Below are positions 34,801 to 43,820 of a stretch of DNA of 64,000 nt, in pieces; the stretch's first letter is position 1, and each line of letters starts with the position of its first letter. The DNA comes from Streptomyces neyagawaensis (GTDB taxonomy: Bacteria > Actinomycetota > Actinomycetes > Streptomycetales > Streptomycetaceae): contig NZ_JAMGBG010000065.1 in NCBI RefSeq assembly GCF_023516595.1, positions 62,001 through 126,000 of the forward strand, read 5' to 3'. Under the pieces are notes generated by a model, which made no database searches, was not told the DNA's origin, and saw only the letters and a program-made list of their open reading frames with translations. The translations under genes and the position numbers were made by a program.

Positions 34801-36501
34801 ATGGACGAGGCGCAGCTGGACCAGGTGAAGCACACGGCGGGGGCGCGGTCGCGTCCCCCGGTCCGTGAGGAGGCCGGGGCGGCCGCCCCGGCGGTGGGGC
34901 GGTCGACGTGGGTCGACTGGCTGACGACCACCGATCACAAGAAGATCGGGACGATGTACCTGGTCACCGCGTTCGCGTTCTTCGTCGTCGGCGGTGTGAT
35001 GGCCCTGATGATGCGGGCCGAACTCGCCCGCCCCGGCCTGCAGATCATGTCGAGCGAGCAGTTCAACCAGGCGTTCACCATGCACGGCTCGATCATGCTG
35101 CTGATGTTCGCCATGCCGCTGTTCACCGGCTTCGCCAACTGGATCATGCCGTTGCAGATAGGCGCCCCGGACGTCGCCTTCCCGCGGCTGAACATGCTCG
35201 CCTACTGGCTGTTCCTGTTCGGCTCGTCGATCGCCGCGTTCGGCTTCCTGACCCCGGGTGGCGCCGCCGACTTCGGCTGGTTCCTGTACGCCCCGCTGTC
35301 CGACGCCGTCCACTCGCCGGGACTCGGCGCCGACATGTGGATCATGGGCGTGGCCCTCTCCGGTTTCGGCTCGATCCTCGGCGCGGTCAACTTCATCACC
35401 ACGATCATCTGCATGCGCGCACCGGGGATGACCATGTTCCGGATGCCGATCTTCACCTGGAACGTGCTGCTGACCGCCCTGCTGATCCTGTTGGTGTTCC
35501 CGGTGCTGGCGGCGGCGCTGTTCGCGCTGGAGTGCGACCGCAAGTTCGGCAGCCATGTCTTCGACGCGGCCAACGGCGGAGCACTGCTCTGGCAGCACCT
35601 GTTCTGGTTCTTCGGGCACCCGGAGGTGTACATCCTCGCGTTGCCGTTCTTCGGCATCGTCTCCGAGGTCATCCCCGTCTTCTCCCGCAAACCGATGTTC
35701 GGCTACATGGGGCTGATCGGCGCGACCATCGCCATCGCCGGACTGAGCGTGACGGTGTGGGCGCACCACATGTATGTGACGGGCGGGGTGCTGCTGCCGT
35801 TCTTCTCCTTCATGACGTTCCTGATCGCGGTGCCGACCGGTGTGAAGTTCTTCAACTGGATCGGCACGATGTGGAAGGGCAGCCTCTCCTTCGAGACGCC
35901 GATGCTGTGGACCACCGGCTTCCTCATCACGTTCGTCTTCGGCGGCCTGACCGGGGTGATCCTCGCGTCACCGCCGATGGACTTCCACCTGTCCGACTCG
36001 TACTTCGTGGTGGCCCACTTCCACTACACAGTGTTCGGCACGGTCGTGTACGCGATGTTCGCCGGATTCCACTTCTGGTGGCCGAAGTTCACCGGCAGGA
36101 TGCTCGACGAACGCCTCGGCAAGATCACGTTCTGGACGCTCACCGTCGGCTTCCACCTCACCTTCCTCGTCCAGCACTGGCTCGGCGCCGAGGGCATGCC
36201 CCGCCGGTACGCCGACTACCTCGCCGCGGACGGCTTCACTGCCCTCAACTCCCTGTCCACGATCGGCTCGTTCCTGCTGGGCCTGTCGATCCTGCCGTTC
36301 GTCTACAACGTCTGGAAGACCGCGAAGTACGGCAGGAAGGTCGACGTCGACGACCCCTGGGGGTACGGCCGTTCCCTGGAGTGGGCGACCTCGTGCCCGC
36401 CGCCGCGCCACAACTTCACCTCGCTGCCGCGGATCCGCTCCGAGTCGCCGGCGTTCGACCTGCACCACCCGGAGATCGCCGCGATCGAGAGGACGGCCTG
36501 A
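34801..36501 (+). CDS. ctaD: cytochrome c oxidase subunit I (orphan copy)
   Basis: 566-aa twelve-helix heme-copper oxidase subunit I. Ligand histidines are seen in AFTMHGSIMLLMF (low-spin heme), WFFGHPEVYI (CuB His plus the cross-linked Tyr), VWAHHMYV (CuB His pair) and YFVVAHFHYTVFG (hemes). The Glu of GHPEVYI, on the D-channel path, is present. ATG 34801 with GGGGAGG upstream. Subunits II (ctaC) and III (ctaE) are absent; only a small membrane-protein gene follows, so it must borrow the housekeeping subunits. Confidence 0.94.
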   Translation: MDEAQLDQVKHTAGARSRPPVREEAGAAAPAVGRSTWVDWLTTTDHKKIGTMYLVTAFAFFVVGGVMALMMRAELARPGLQIMSSEQFNQAFTMHGSIMLLMFAMPLFTGFANWIMPLQIGAPDVAFPRLNMLAYWLFLFGSSIAAFGFLTPGGAADFGWFLYAPLSDAVHSPGLGADMWIMGVALSGFGSILGAVNFITTIICMRAPGMTMFRMPIFTWNVLLTALLILLVFPVLAAALFALECDRKFGSHVFDAANGGALLWQHLFWFFGHPEVYILALPFFGIVSEVIPVFSRKPMFGYMGLIGATIAIAGLSVTVWAHHMYVTGGVLLPFFSFMTFLIAVPTGVKFFNWIGTMWKGSLSFETPMLWTTGFLITFVFGGLTGVILASPPMDFHLSDSYFVVAHFHYTVFGTVVYAMFAGFHFWWPKFTGRMLDERLGKITFWTLTVGFHLTFLVQHWLGAEGMPRRYADYLAADGFTALNSLSTIGSFLLGLSILPFVYNVWKTAKYGRKVDVDDPWGYGRSLEWATSCPPPRHNFTSLPRIRSESPAFDLHHPEIAAIERTA

Positions 36502-36504
36502 ACC

Positions 36505-37086
36505 GTGACGCACCCCGTCCCGGCCCTGGGCGCCGCACTGCTGACCGCCTCTGGCTGCGTGTGGTGGCTGCCGGCCCTCGCGACGCTGCGCGCGGGGGCC
36601 GACCGGCCGGACTCCGCGCGCGGTACGGCGACGGCCTGCCTGAGCGGCTGGACGACGGTCGCGGGCGTCGCCGTACTGCTTCTTGTGGCCGACCCGTGGT
36701 GGGCGCCCGGAGCCCTGGCCGCGGTGGGCGCCGCCACCACGGCCGGCCTGCTGATCCGCGCGGCCGGACGGCGCAGGAGCGAGTCACGGGAGGCCCTGGC
36801 GACCCGGCTGGCCCACCTGCACGACATCGACCGGGCCGACCCATGCCCATGGCTACCGCCCCGGGCGCGGATGTACCGCGCCCGGAACCGTTTCGTCACC
36901 GTCCTCGGAGTCGGCCTCGGCGTGGCGGTGGCCTCCGCGCTCCTGCCGGCGGCCGTCGGCCCCGGACACGGCGGGGCCGGGGCGGTCGTCGCGGTGCCCG
37001 TCCTGCTGACGGCGCTGTTCCTCGCCGTGGCGGTCGGCCGGGCCCGTGTGGCCCGCCGCTTCCCCGGGAGCCGTCCGGGGAGGTGA
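36505..37086 (+). CDS. membrane protein linked to ctaD
   Basis: 193-aa hydrophobic protein with about four transmembrane segments (residues about 5-25, 45-63, 65-85, 128-175), starting at GTG 36505, three bases after the ctaD stop, so probably translated from the same mRNA. Between helices is a polar stretch HDIDRADPCPWLPP. No family is recognised; an accessory role for the oxidase is inferred from position only. Confidence 0.7.
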   Translation: MTHPVPALGAALLTASGCVWWLPALATLRAGADRPDSARGTATACLSGWTTVAGVAVLLLVADPWWAPGALAAVGAATTAGLLIRAAGRRRSESREALATRLAHLHDIDRADPCPWLPPRARMYRARNRFVTVLGVGLGVAVASALLPAAVGPGHGGAGAVVAVPVLLTALFLAVAVGRARVARRFPGSRPGR

Positions 37087-37098
37087 CGGCGGTCCGTG

Positions 37099-38673
37099 TC
37101 ACCGCCGGTGCACGGTCTCCAGCGCGGCGACCAGCACATGCGGGTCGTGGTGCCCCTTGTAGACGGCGGGCGGCTGCCGGTCGAGGTCCAGGAGCCCGGC
37201 CACGGCGGTCCACGCGGTCCGTACGGAGTACTCGACGGTGAAGGTCGCATCGGCCGGGACTTCGGCGAACTGTCCGATGAACGCCAGGTTGACCGACCCC
37301 TTGGGCACCACCTTCGGCCGGTCGTCCCGTCGGCGGGCCAGGAACTGGCTGGTGGCGTACGGCATAAGGCACGGCACGACCGTCGAGGTCGCCAGCACGC
37401 GTGCGGCCACCGCCTCGTCGAGGCGCAGATGGTGGAGGACCTCTTCGAGGATCTCCCGCCCCGAGCACATCGTCATCGGCTTCGGCGTCCGGTTGCCGGC
37501 CCGGCCGGGGTGCAGGGCGTACCCCCACCACACGCCGACGCCCTCGGGCTGGTCGGGGTGGACCGGCCGGCCGTCCGCGACGATCGTGAGCAGCCAGTCG
37601 GAGCCGGTGAACGTCATCGGCCCGTCGTGCCCGGCCCCGTACCCGCCGAACTTCGCCAGCGCGTCCAGGAACACGCCGGGATCCTCGGTGGTCACGGTGA
37701 ACGACTCCACGCGGGACTCCTGGACGCGTTTGTCGAACGCGTCCGGATTGCCGAAGTCGTCGCGCCCGCGGGCCAGTCGGTGCCAGAGCAGCCAGGCGTC
37801 CGAGCGAGGGCGCGGAGGGCGCGGCGGTGAGGTGTGCGAGCCGACGCTGAAGGAGTCCGCCATGGAGCCGTTGGTCACCAGGACCAGATCGTCGGGCGCC
37901 ACGGCGATCTTCTCGTCCCGTCCCCGGCGGGACAGGGAGAGGGCCGCGACCGTGATGTCCCGGTGCCCCGGCGCGAACTCGAGGTCGACGACCCGGCACC
38001 CCGTGTGGACGGTCACCCCGCGGTCGAGCAGCCAGGCCGTCAGCGGCCGTACGACGGAGTCGTACGGGTTGTAGCGGGGACGGTGCACACCCGACAGGGT
38101 CGCGAACTCCGGGAGCAGGTGGAGGAAGCGCTTGAGGTGGCGGCGGAACTCGATGGCGCTGTGCCAGGGCTGCAGGGCGAACGTGCTGCACCACAGGAAC
38201 CAGAAGTTCGTGGTGAAGAAGTGCTCGCCGAAGCATTCGCTGATCCGTCTGCCGTCCAGGTGCGCCTCGGGGGTCGCGAGGCAGCGGGCCAGGTCGAAGC
38301 GGTCGCGCTCGGAGAGGCCCGTGGAACGGGTGTCGACGATCCTTCCGTCCCCGTCGACGAGACGCGCGAGGTCGTCCCAGGCGAACCGCTCGTGCTCGGC
38401 GAGGATCTCCCGCGTCACCGAAACCGAGGGGTCGTCGAGGGAGGGGATGCCGGACAGCAGGTCGTAGGTGCACCGGTACTCGGCCTCGAACATGAGCCCG
38501 CCGCGCAGGGAGTAGCCGGTGTCCGCCGTGCCGTCGGCGTCCAGACCGCCGCCGATCCGCCGCCGCTCCTCGAACAGGTGGATGTCGGAGCCGTCGAAAC
38601 CGCCGTCGCGGATCAGGAAGCCCGCCGCGGCGAGCGCCGCGATGCCGCTGCCCACCAGATATGCCTTCGCCAT
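37099..38673 (-). CDS. oleate hydratase (MCRA family, FAD-dependent)
   Basis: 524-aa flavoprotein. The N-terminal Rossmann motif is YLVGSGIAALAAAGFLIRDG, with EERRRIGGGLDADG for FAD, and family-typical segments RCTYDLLSGIPSLDDP, FFTTNFWFLWCSTFALQPWH and GSVNLAFIGQFAEVP. Oleate hydratases add water to the cis-9 double bond of fatty acids and detoxify or modify free oleate. ATG 38673 follows GAGGAG at 8 bases. Convergent with the ctaD unit (12-bp gap). Confidence 0.9.
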   Translation of the reverse strand: MAKAYLVGSGIAALAAAGFLIRDGGFDGSDIHLFEERRRIGGGLDADGTADTGYSLRGGLMFEAEYRCTYDLLSGIPSLDDPSVSVTREILAEHERFAWDDLARLVDGDGRIVDTRSTGLSERDRFDLARCLATPEAHLDGRRISECFGEHFFTTNFWFLWCSTFALQPWHSAIEFRRHLKRFLHLLPEFATLSGVHRPRYNPYDSVVRPLTAWLLDRGVTVHTGCRVVDLEFAPGHRDITVAALSLSRRGRDEKIAVAPDDLVLVTNGSMADSFSVGSHTSPPRPPRPRSDAWLLWHRLARGRDDFGNPDAFDKRVQESRVESFTVTTEDPGVFLDALAKFGGYGAGHDGPMTFTGSDWLLTIVADGRPVHPDQPEGVGVWWGYALHPGRAGNRTPKPMTMCSGREILEEVLHHLRLDEAVAARVLATSTVVPCLMPYATSQFLARRRDDRPKVVPKGSVNLAFIGQFAEVPADATFTVEYSVRTAWTAVAGLLDLDRQPPAVYKGHHDPHVLVAALETVHRR

Positions 38674-38749
38674 CACACAACTCCTCGCGCTCGCCCGCCC
38701 GTCGGGAACGGAGCCCCCAGCTTCCCCGGCGCCGGTGCCGCCCGTCATG

Positions 38750-38763
38750 GGGCCATAGGTCAC
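38750..38763. promoter_or_regulatory. weak DevR-type box before oleate hydratase
   Basis: GGGCCATAGGTCAC, 76 bp upstream of the oleate hydratase start. Only three of six arm positions pair, so this is the least convincing member. Confidence 0.3.
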
Positions 38764-38838
38764 TCGTCGGGCACCCGGCGGCACACGGGAGGAACGGCCG
38801 CACACGGGACGTCCGCCCGCCAACAGGGCCTGGCGGGC

Positions 38839-38873
38839 GGGACGTTCGGCCCGTGTTCCGGGCCCGTGGGGCC
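38839..38873. promoter_or_regulatory. two DevR-type boxes before DoxX
   Basis: 38,839-38,852 GGGACGTTCGGCCC and 38,860-38,873 GGGCCCGTGGGGCC, 21 bp apart, 127 and 106 bp upstream of the DoxX start. They lie in the 306-bp divergent region 38,674-38,979. Confidence 0.6.
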
Positions 38874-38979
38874 TCTCCGGTGGGCGTCGGCGTCGCGGGA
38901 CATTGAAGACGCACCGACAGGTCACCCCCTCCGCGCGGCCCACCCTCCGCGCGTCCCACCCTCGAAAGGGATGAGCATC

Positions 38980-39612
38980 ATGGCCGTGCACCACCACCCC
39001 CAGCGTCACCCCGCGTTCCGCTTCCGGTCCCTTCGTCGCACCGGGACGGCTCCCGCCTCCGCGGACGGGACGACCGCAGCGGCGACGGCGGCGGCGACGG
39101 CGGGCCCGTACGTGTTCGCCGGGCTCCGCGTCCTGACCGGGTTCGTCTTCCTCTGGGCGTTCCTCGACAAGACGTTCGGCTTCGGCTACGCGACCCCGTC
39201 CGGCAAGGGCTGGCTCGACGGCGGTTCACCGACCGAGGGCTTCCTCAGCCACGTAGCCGTCGGCCCGATGGAGTCCACGTTCCACGACTGGGCCGGCGCC
39301 GCCTGGGCGGACTCGCTGTTCATGCTCGGACTGCTCGGCATCGGGCTCGCCCTGCTCACGGGCATCGGCCTGCGGCTCGCCGCGGCCGCCGGCACCCTGA
39401 TGATGGCCCTGATGTGGGTGGCGGAATGGCCACCGGCGAAGCACCTGTCCGACGGATCGGCGAGCATGTCGACCAACCCCTTCGCCGACTACCACCTCGT
39501 CTACGCCGTCGTCCTCGTGGCCCTGGCCGCCGCAGGAGCCGGCGCCACCTGGGGCCTGGGCAAGGCGTGGGCACGCCTGCCCTTCGTCAGCCGCCACCGC
39601 TGGCTCCTCTGA
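38980..39612 (+). CDS. DoxX/TQO small-subunit (DoxD)-like membrane protein
   Basis: 210-aa protein with four transmembrane helices. The DoxX family pattern is GLRVLTGFVFLWAFLDKTFG near residue 45, then LFMLGLLGIGLALLTGIGLR, MMALMWVAEWPP and HLVYAVVLVALAAAG. ATG 38980 is chosen because GAAAGGG lies about 9 bases upstream; ATG 38971 touches it. DoxX-type proteins are linked to quinone redox and oxidative stress. A long histidine-containing N-terminus (HHHPQRHP) is unusual. Confidence 0.86.
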   Translation: MAVHHHPQRHPAFRFRSLRRTGTAPASADGTTAAATAAATAGPYVFAGLRVLTGFVFLWAFLDKTFGFGYATPSGKGWLDGGSPTEGFLSHVAVGPMESTFHDWAGAAWADSLFMLGLLGIGLALLTGIGLRLAAAAGTLMMALMWVAEWPPAKHLSDGSASMSTNPFADYHLVYAVVLVALAAAGAGATWGLGKAWARLPFVSRHRWLL

Positions 39613-39615
39613 CGG

Positions 39616-39699
39616 CCGACAGCCGACAGCCGACAGCCGAAAGCCGACAGCCGACAGCCGACAGCCGACAGCCGAAAGCCGACGGCTGACGGCTGACGG
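39616..39699 (+). repeat. 7-bp tandem repeat, 12 units
   Basis: Consecutive heptamers CCGACAG (seven perfect), CCGAAAG (two), CCGACGG and CTGACGG (two), starting 4 bp after the DoxX stop. The later CTGACGG units are near-complements of CCGACAG, so the transcript could fold. Intergenic, so no reading frame is affected. Confidence 0.9.
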
Positions 39700-39832
39700 G
39701 CGAGGGGTGAGGGCTCGTCACACAGGGGGCGTCTCCGCCACGACGCGGGGGCGCCCCCGTCGTTCGCGTCACCGGCAGCGGACGCGCACACCGGCAGCAG
39801 TCGGGACGCACGCACCGGCTTCCCGACCGGCA

Positions 39833-39846
39833 GGGCCCATCGGCCC
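39833..39846. promoter_or_regulatory. DevR-type box before pflB
   Basis: GGGCCCATCGGCCC, 120 bp upstream of the pyruvate formate-lyase start; five of six arm positions pair. The rest of the 354-bp gap 39,613-39,966 holds the heptamer repeat and a GGGGGCGCCCCC hairpin near 39,748. Confidence 0.55.
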
Positions 39847-39966
39847 CCACCCACGAGGGACCGATGGCGCGGCCCGGCTACGCCGACAGACCCTCCCCGC
39901 CGGCACTGCGCAGGACGAGCATCGACATGCAGAGATTCTGCGCGCGGAGCGAGGGAGAGACCGGCG

Positions 39967-42228
39967 ATGACGGCAACGGTGACAGCTGGACCCGGTGCGA
40001 CGACCGAGGCATGGCGCGGCTTCGCCGGTGCCCACTGGCGCGACCGGGTCGACGTACGGGACTTCATCCAGGCCAACTACACGCCCTACGAGGGCGACGC
40101 GGCCTTCCTCGCCGGGCCGACCGAGCGGACACTCGCCGTCTGGCACAAGGTCGCCCGGCTCTTCCCCGAGGAACGCCGCCTGGGCGTCCTCGACGTCGAC
40201 CCCGGACTGCCCTCCACCATCACCTCGCACCGGCCCGGCTTCATCGACCGCGACCGGGAACTGATCGTCGGCCTCCAGACCGACGCCCCACTGAGGCGGG
40301 CCATCATGCCCAACGGCGGCCTGCGGATGGTCGAGAGCGGACTGAAGGCATACGGCTACCAGACCGACCCCCTCGTGAAGCGCGTCTTCGGGACGTACCG
40401 CAAGACCCACAACGACGGTGTCTTCGACGCCTACACGCCCGAGATGCGGGCCGCCCGCAAGGCGGGCATCATCACCGGCCTGCCCGACGCGTACGGCCGT
40501 GGCCGGATCATCGGCGACTACCGGCGCGTCGCGCTCTATGGCACCGACCGGCTGATCGAGGCCAAGCGGGCCGAGCGGGCCCTGTTGGACGCGCGGCCCT
40601 CCACCTCGGACGTCATCCGCGACCGCGAGGAACTGGCCGAGCAGATCAGGGCGTTGGGCGAACTCGCGCAGATGGCCGCCTCGTACGGCTGCGACGTCAC
40701 CCGCCCCGCCGTGAGCGCGCACGAGGCGGTGCAGTGGCTGTACCTCGGCTTCCTGGCGGCGGTGAAGGAGCAGAACGGCGCCGCGATGTCGCTGGGCCGC
40801 ACCTCCACCTTCCTCGACGTCTACCTCCAACGGGACCTGGAGGAGGGCACGATCGACGAGACCCGTGCCCAGGAACTCATCGACGACTTCGTGATCAAGC
40901 TGCGGATCGTACGGTTCCTGCGCACCCCCGAGTACGACGCCCTGTTCTCCGGCGACCCGACCTGGGTGACGGAGTCCATCGGCGGCATCGGCGCCGACGG
41001 CCGCCCCCTGGTCACCCGCACCTCCTTCCGCTTTCTCCAGACGCTCTACAACCTCGGCCCCGCGCCCGAGCCCAACCTGACCGTCCTGTGGTCGCCGCGG
41101 CTGCCCGAGGGGTTCAAGCGGTTCTGCGCACAGGTCTCCATCGACACCAGCGCCATCCAGTACGAGTCCGACGACCTGCTGCGCCCCCGCACCGGCGACG
41201 ACACGGCGATCGCCTGCTGCGTCTCCGCGATGGCGGTGGGCCGGCAGATGCAGTTCTTCGGAGCACGGGTCAACCTGGCGAAGGCGCTGCTGTACGCGGT
41301 CAACGGCGGCCGCGACGAGATGACCGGCGACCAGATCGCCCCCGCCATGCCCGCCCTGACCGGCGACTACCTGGACTACGAGGAGCTCTGGGCGGCGTAC
41401 GACCGCACGCTGGACTGGCTGGCCGCGACCTACGTCAACGCGCTCAACGTCATCCACCACATGCACGACAAGTACGCCTACGAGCGCATCGAGATGGCCC
41501 TGCACGACCACCCCGTGCACCGGTTCATGGCGTGTGGCATCGCGGGCCTGTCCGTGGCCGTGGACAGCCTCTCCGCCGTCAAGCACGCCCGCGTGAAGGT
41601 CTTCCGCGACGCGACGGGGCTCGCCGTCGACTTCCGCACCGAGGGCGAGTTCCCCGCGTACGGCAACAACGACGACCGCGCCGACCGCATCGCCGTCGAC
41701 CTCGTGGAATCGTTCATGGCGAAGGTACGGCGCCATCCCACCCACCGGGACGCCGAGCACACCCAGTCGGTGCTGACCATCACCTCGAACGTCGTGTACG
41801 GCAAGCACACCGGCAACACCCCCGACGGCCGTCGCGCCGGAGCCCCCTTCGCGCCGGGCGCCAACCCGATGAACGGACGGGACCTGCACGGGGTCGCCGC
41901 CTCGGCCCTCTCCGTGGCCAAGCTCCCGTACGAACAGGCCAGGGACGGCATCTCGTTGACGACGACGATCACACCCGAGGGACTCGGCCACGACCCGGCC
42001 GAGCGTCCGGGACACCTGGTCGGCATCCTCGACGCCTACACGGCCTCCGGCGGCTTCCACATGAACGTCAACGTGCTGGACCGGGCCACGCTGGAGGACG
42101 CCATGGAGCACCCGGAGAAGTACCCGGAGCTGACCGTGCGCGTCTCCGGATACGCCGTCAACTTCGTCCGCCTGACCCGCGAGCAGCAGCTCGACGTGAT
42201 CAGCCGCACCTTCCACGGAACGCTGTGA
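39967..42228 (+). CDS. pflB: pyruvate formate-lyase
   Basis: 753-aa glycyl-radical enzyme converting pyruvate and CoA to acetyl-CoA and formate. The catalytic Cys pair is Cys417-Cys418 in DTAIACCVSAMAVG, and the radical glycine is Gly728 in VRVSGYAVNF near the C-terminus, both at the expected positions for genuine PflB rather than a diol dehydratase. ATG 39967 has GAGGGAGAG upstream. The radical is oxygen-labile, so activity implies anaerobic or microaerobic periods in an otherwise aerobic organism. Overlaps its activase gene by 4 bp. Confidence 0.95.
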   Translation: MTATVTAGPGATTEAWRGFAGAHWRDRVDVRDFIQANYTPYEGDAAFLAGPTERTLAVWHKVARLFPEERRLGVLDVDPGLPSTITSHRPGFIDRDRELIVGLQTDAPLRRAIMPNGGLRMVESGLKAYGYQTDPLVKRVFGTYRKTHNDGVFDAYTPEMRAARKAGIITGLPDAYGRGRIIGDYRRVALYGTDRLIEAKRAERALLDARPSTSDVIRDREELAEQIRALGELAQMAASYGCDVTRPAVSAHEAVQWLYLGFLAAVKEQNGAAMSLGRTSTFLDVYLQRDLEEGTIDETRAQELIDDFVIKLRIVRFLRTPEYDALFSGDPTWVTESIGGIGADGRPLVTRTSFRFLQTLYNLGPAPEPNLTVLWSPRLPEGFKRFCAQVSIDTSAIQYESDDLLRPRTGDDTAIACCVSAMAVGRQMQFFGARVNLAKALLYAVNGGRDEMTGDQIAPAMPALTGDYLDYEELWAAYDRTLDWLAATYVNALNVIHHMHDKYAYERIEMALHDHPVHRFMACGIAGLSVAVDSLSAVKHARVKVFRDATGLAVDFRTEGEFPAYGNNDDRADRIAVDLVESFMAKVRRHPTHRDAEHTQSVLTITSNVVYGKHTGNTPDGRRAGAPFAPGANPMNGRDLHGVAASALSVAKLPYEQARDGISLTTTITPEGLGHDPAERPGHLVGILDAYTASGGFHMNVNVLDRATLEDAMEHPEKYPELTVRVSGYAVNFVRLTREQQLDVISRTFHGTL

Positions 42229-42971
42229 ACACCACCGCCGGGCCGGTGACCGGCCGCGTCCACTCCTGGGACCTGTCCACGGGAGTGGACGGGCCCGGGA
42301 CCCGGTTCGTGCTCTTCCTCAGCGGCTGCCCGCTGCGCTGCCTCTACTGCGCCAACCCGGACACCTGGCACATGCGTGACGGCAAGGAGGCCACTGTCGA
42401 CGATGTGACGGCCGAGATCGAGAAGTACCGGCCCTTCGTCACCGCCGCCGGCGGGGGAGTGACGCTCACCGGCGGGGAGGCCCTGCTGCAACCCGCGTTC
42501 ACGGCCGGTGTCCTGCGCCGCTGCAAGGAACTCGGCCTGCACACCGCCCTCGACACCTCCGGCTTCCTGGGCGCCCGCGCCGACGACGACCTGCTCGCCG
42601 ACACCGACCTCGTCCTGCTGGACATCAAGTCCTTCGACATCCGCACCTACCGGACGCTGACGGGCGGTGACCTCGCGCCGACCCTCAGCTTCGCCACCCG
42701 CCTGGACCGGCTCGGCGTCCCCGTGTGGATCCGCTACGTCCTCGTCCCCGGCTGGACCGACGACCCGGCGGCCGTCGACGGGCTGGGTGCCTTCCTCGCC
42801 GGGCTCGGCAATGTCGACCGGGTGGACGTCCTGCCGTTCCACAAGCTCGGCGCCCACAAGTACGAGGCCCTCGGCATCCCCTTCCCGCTGAGCGACACAT
42901 CCACCCCGGACCCGGGGCTGACCGAGCGGGTTCGCGAGCAGTTCCGGGAACACGGCCTGCGGGCCCTGTGA
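42225..42971 (+). CDS. pflA: pyruvate formate-lyase-activating enzyme (radical SAM)
   Basis: 248-aa radical SAM enzyme that installs the glycyl radical on PflB. The cluster motif CX3CX2C is Cys35, Cys39, Cys42 in SGCPLRCLYCANPDTW; GGVTLTGGEALLQ is the SAM-binding GGE region. No extra ferredoxin domain, matching the PflA rather than the diol-dehydratase activase type. GTG 42225 overlaps the pflB stop (GTGA), so translation is coupled. Confidence 0.94.
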   Translation: MNTTAGPVTGRVHSWDLSTGVDGPGTRFVLFLSGCPLRCLYCANPDTWHMRDGKEATVDDVTAEIEKYRPFVTAAGGGVTLTGGEALLQPAFTAGVLRRCKELGLHTALDTSGFLGARADDDLLADTDLVLLDIKSFDIRTYRTLTGGDLAPTLSFATRLDRLGVPVWIRYVLVPGWTDDPAAVDGLGAFLAGLGNVDRVDVLPFHKLGAHKYEALGIPFPLSDTSTPDPGLTERVREQFREHGLRAL

Positions 42972-42979
42972 CCCGGACC

Positions 42980-43015
42980 GGAGCGCCGGCCGAGTGGCGA
43001 CTCGGCCGGCGCTCC
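42980..43015. terminator. strong hairpin after pflBA
   Basis: Perfect 15-bp stem GGAGCGCCGGCCGAG / CTCGGCCGGCGCTCC with a 6-nt loop, 9 bp after the pflA stop; it also faces the convergent CBS gene. Confidence 0.9.
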
Positions 43016-43053
43016 GTCGGGATGTCCGGGTCCGGTCGGGATGTCCGGGTCCG
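43016..43053 (+). repeat. 19-bp direct repeat, two copies
   Basis: GTCGGGATGTCCGGGTCCG occurs twice back to back immediately after the terminator stem. Intergenic; no function evident. Confidence 0.85.
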
Positions 43054-43093
43054 GGAGAGCACCGCGGCCTCCCGGACCACGCCCCGGCGACGA

Positions 43094-43804
43094 TCACGGT
43101 GCGGGACGGGCTCCGAGGGGCCGCGGATCGCCGGCGGCGATGTCGTCGACCCGGAAGGTCAGCTCGCTCACCACGCCGACCACTCCGTCCACCCGCCAGG
43201 TCAGCCGGACGGCGACCGGGACGTCACCGCGCCGCTCCAGCCGCCCCCTCAGCTTCACCACGCCGTCCCGCACCGACGCGGTGACGGCCCCCGGCGGCAG
43301 GCACAGCACACGGCTCAGGACCTCGTCGGTCACGTCCCGGCGGATCTCCTCGTCCGTGCGCAGGAACACCCGCAGCAGATCCCGCCGGGTGGCGATGCCG
43401 ATCAGCCGGTCCTCCTCGTCCACCACGGGCAACCGGTCGACCCGGTGCCGCTCCATGACACGCGCGGCGTCCGCGACACGCTGCTCCGGGTGCACCGTGA
43501 CGGCGGGCGACGACATCAGGTCCCCGACGGTCACGGCCGGCGCCAGGGCCGCGGCCCGACGGCCGGAGTGGCGCAACGCGGGCCCGAGGAACCGCCGGGT
43601 CCGGCCCCGACCGCCGCCCATCGCCGCCTGACGGTGGATCAGATCGGTCTCGGAGATCACTCCCACGACCTTGTCGTCGTGGTCCACCACGGGCAGACCG
43701 CTGATGCGGTACCGGTGCAGCAGCCGGGCCACCTCCTTGAACGACGTGTCCCGGCGGGCCTCGACGACCTCACGGGTCATCACCTCACCGACGATGCGCG
43801 TCAT
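43094..43804 (-). CDS. CBS-pair protein with C-terminal BON domain
   Basis: 236 aa, paralogue of the protein at 33,711: CBS motifs VGEVMTREVVEARRDTSFKE and MSSPAVTVHPEQRVADAARV with LPVVDHDDKVVGVISETDL and LPVVDEEDRLIGIATRRDLL, then a BON domain (VTASVRDGVVKLRGRLERRG). ATG 43804 has AAGGAG 9 bases upstream and lies 16 bp after the ppdK stop, so it is the last gene of the adh-ppdK-CBS operon. A nucleotide-sensing link to PPDK (AMP/ATP chemistry) is inference. Confidence 0.9.
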   Translation of the reverse strand: MTRIVGEVMTREVVEARRDTSFKEVARLLHRYRISGLPVVDHDDKVVGVISETDLIHRQAAMGGGRGRTRRFLGPALRHSGRRAAALAPAVTVGDLMSSPAVTVHPEQRVADAARVMERHRVDRLPVVDEEDRLIGIATRRDLLRVFLRTDEEIRRDVTDEVLSRVLCLPPGAVTASVRDGVVKLRGRLERRGDVPVAVRLTWRVDGVVGVVSELTFRVDDIAAGDPRPLGARPAP

Positions 43805-43820
43805 GACGCCCACTCCTTTC

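Noticed and set aside
39769..42216. 815-codon minus-strand frame opposite pflB
   Set aside because: Antisense shadow; pflB has all catalytic residues and a ribosome site.
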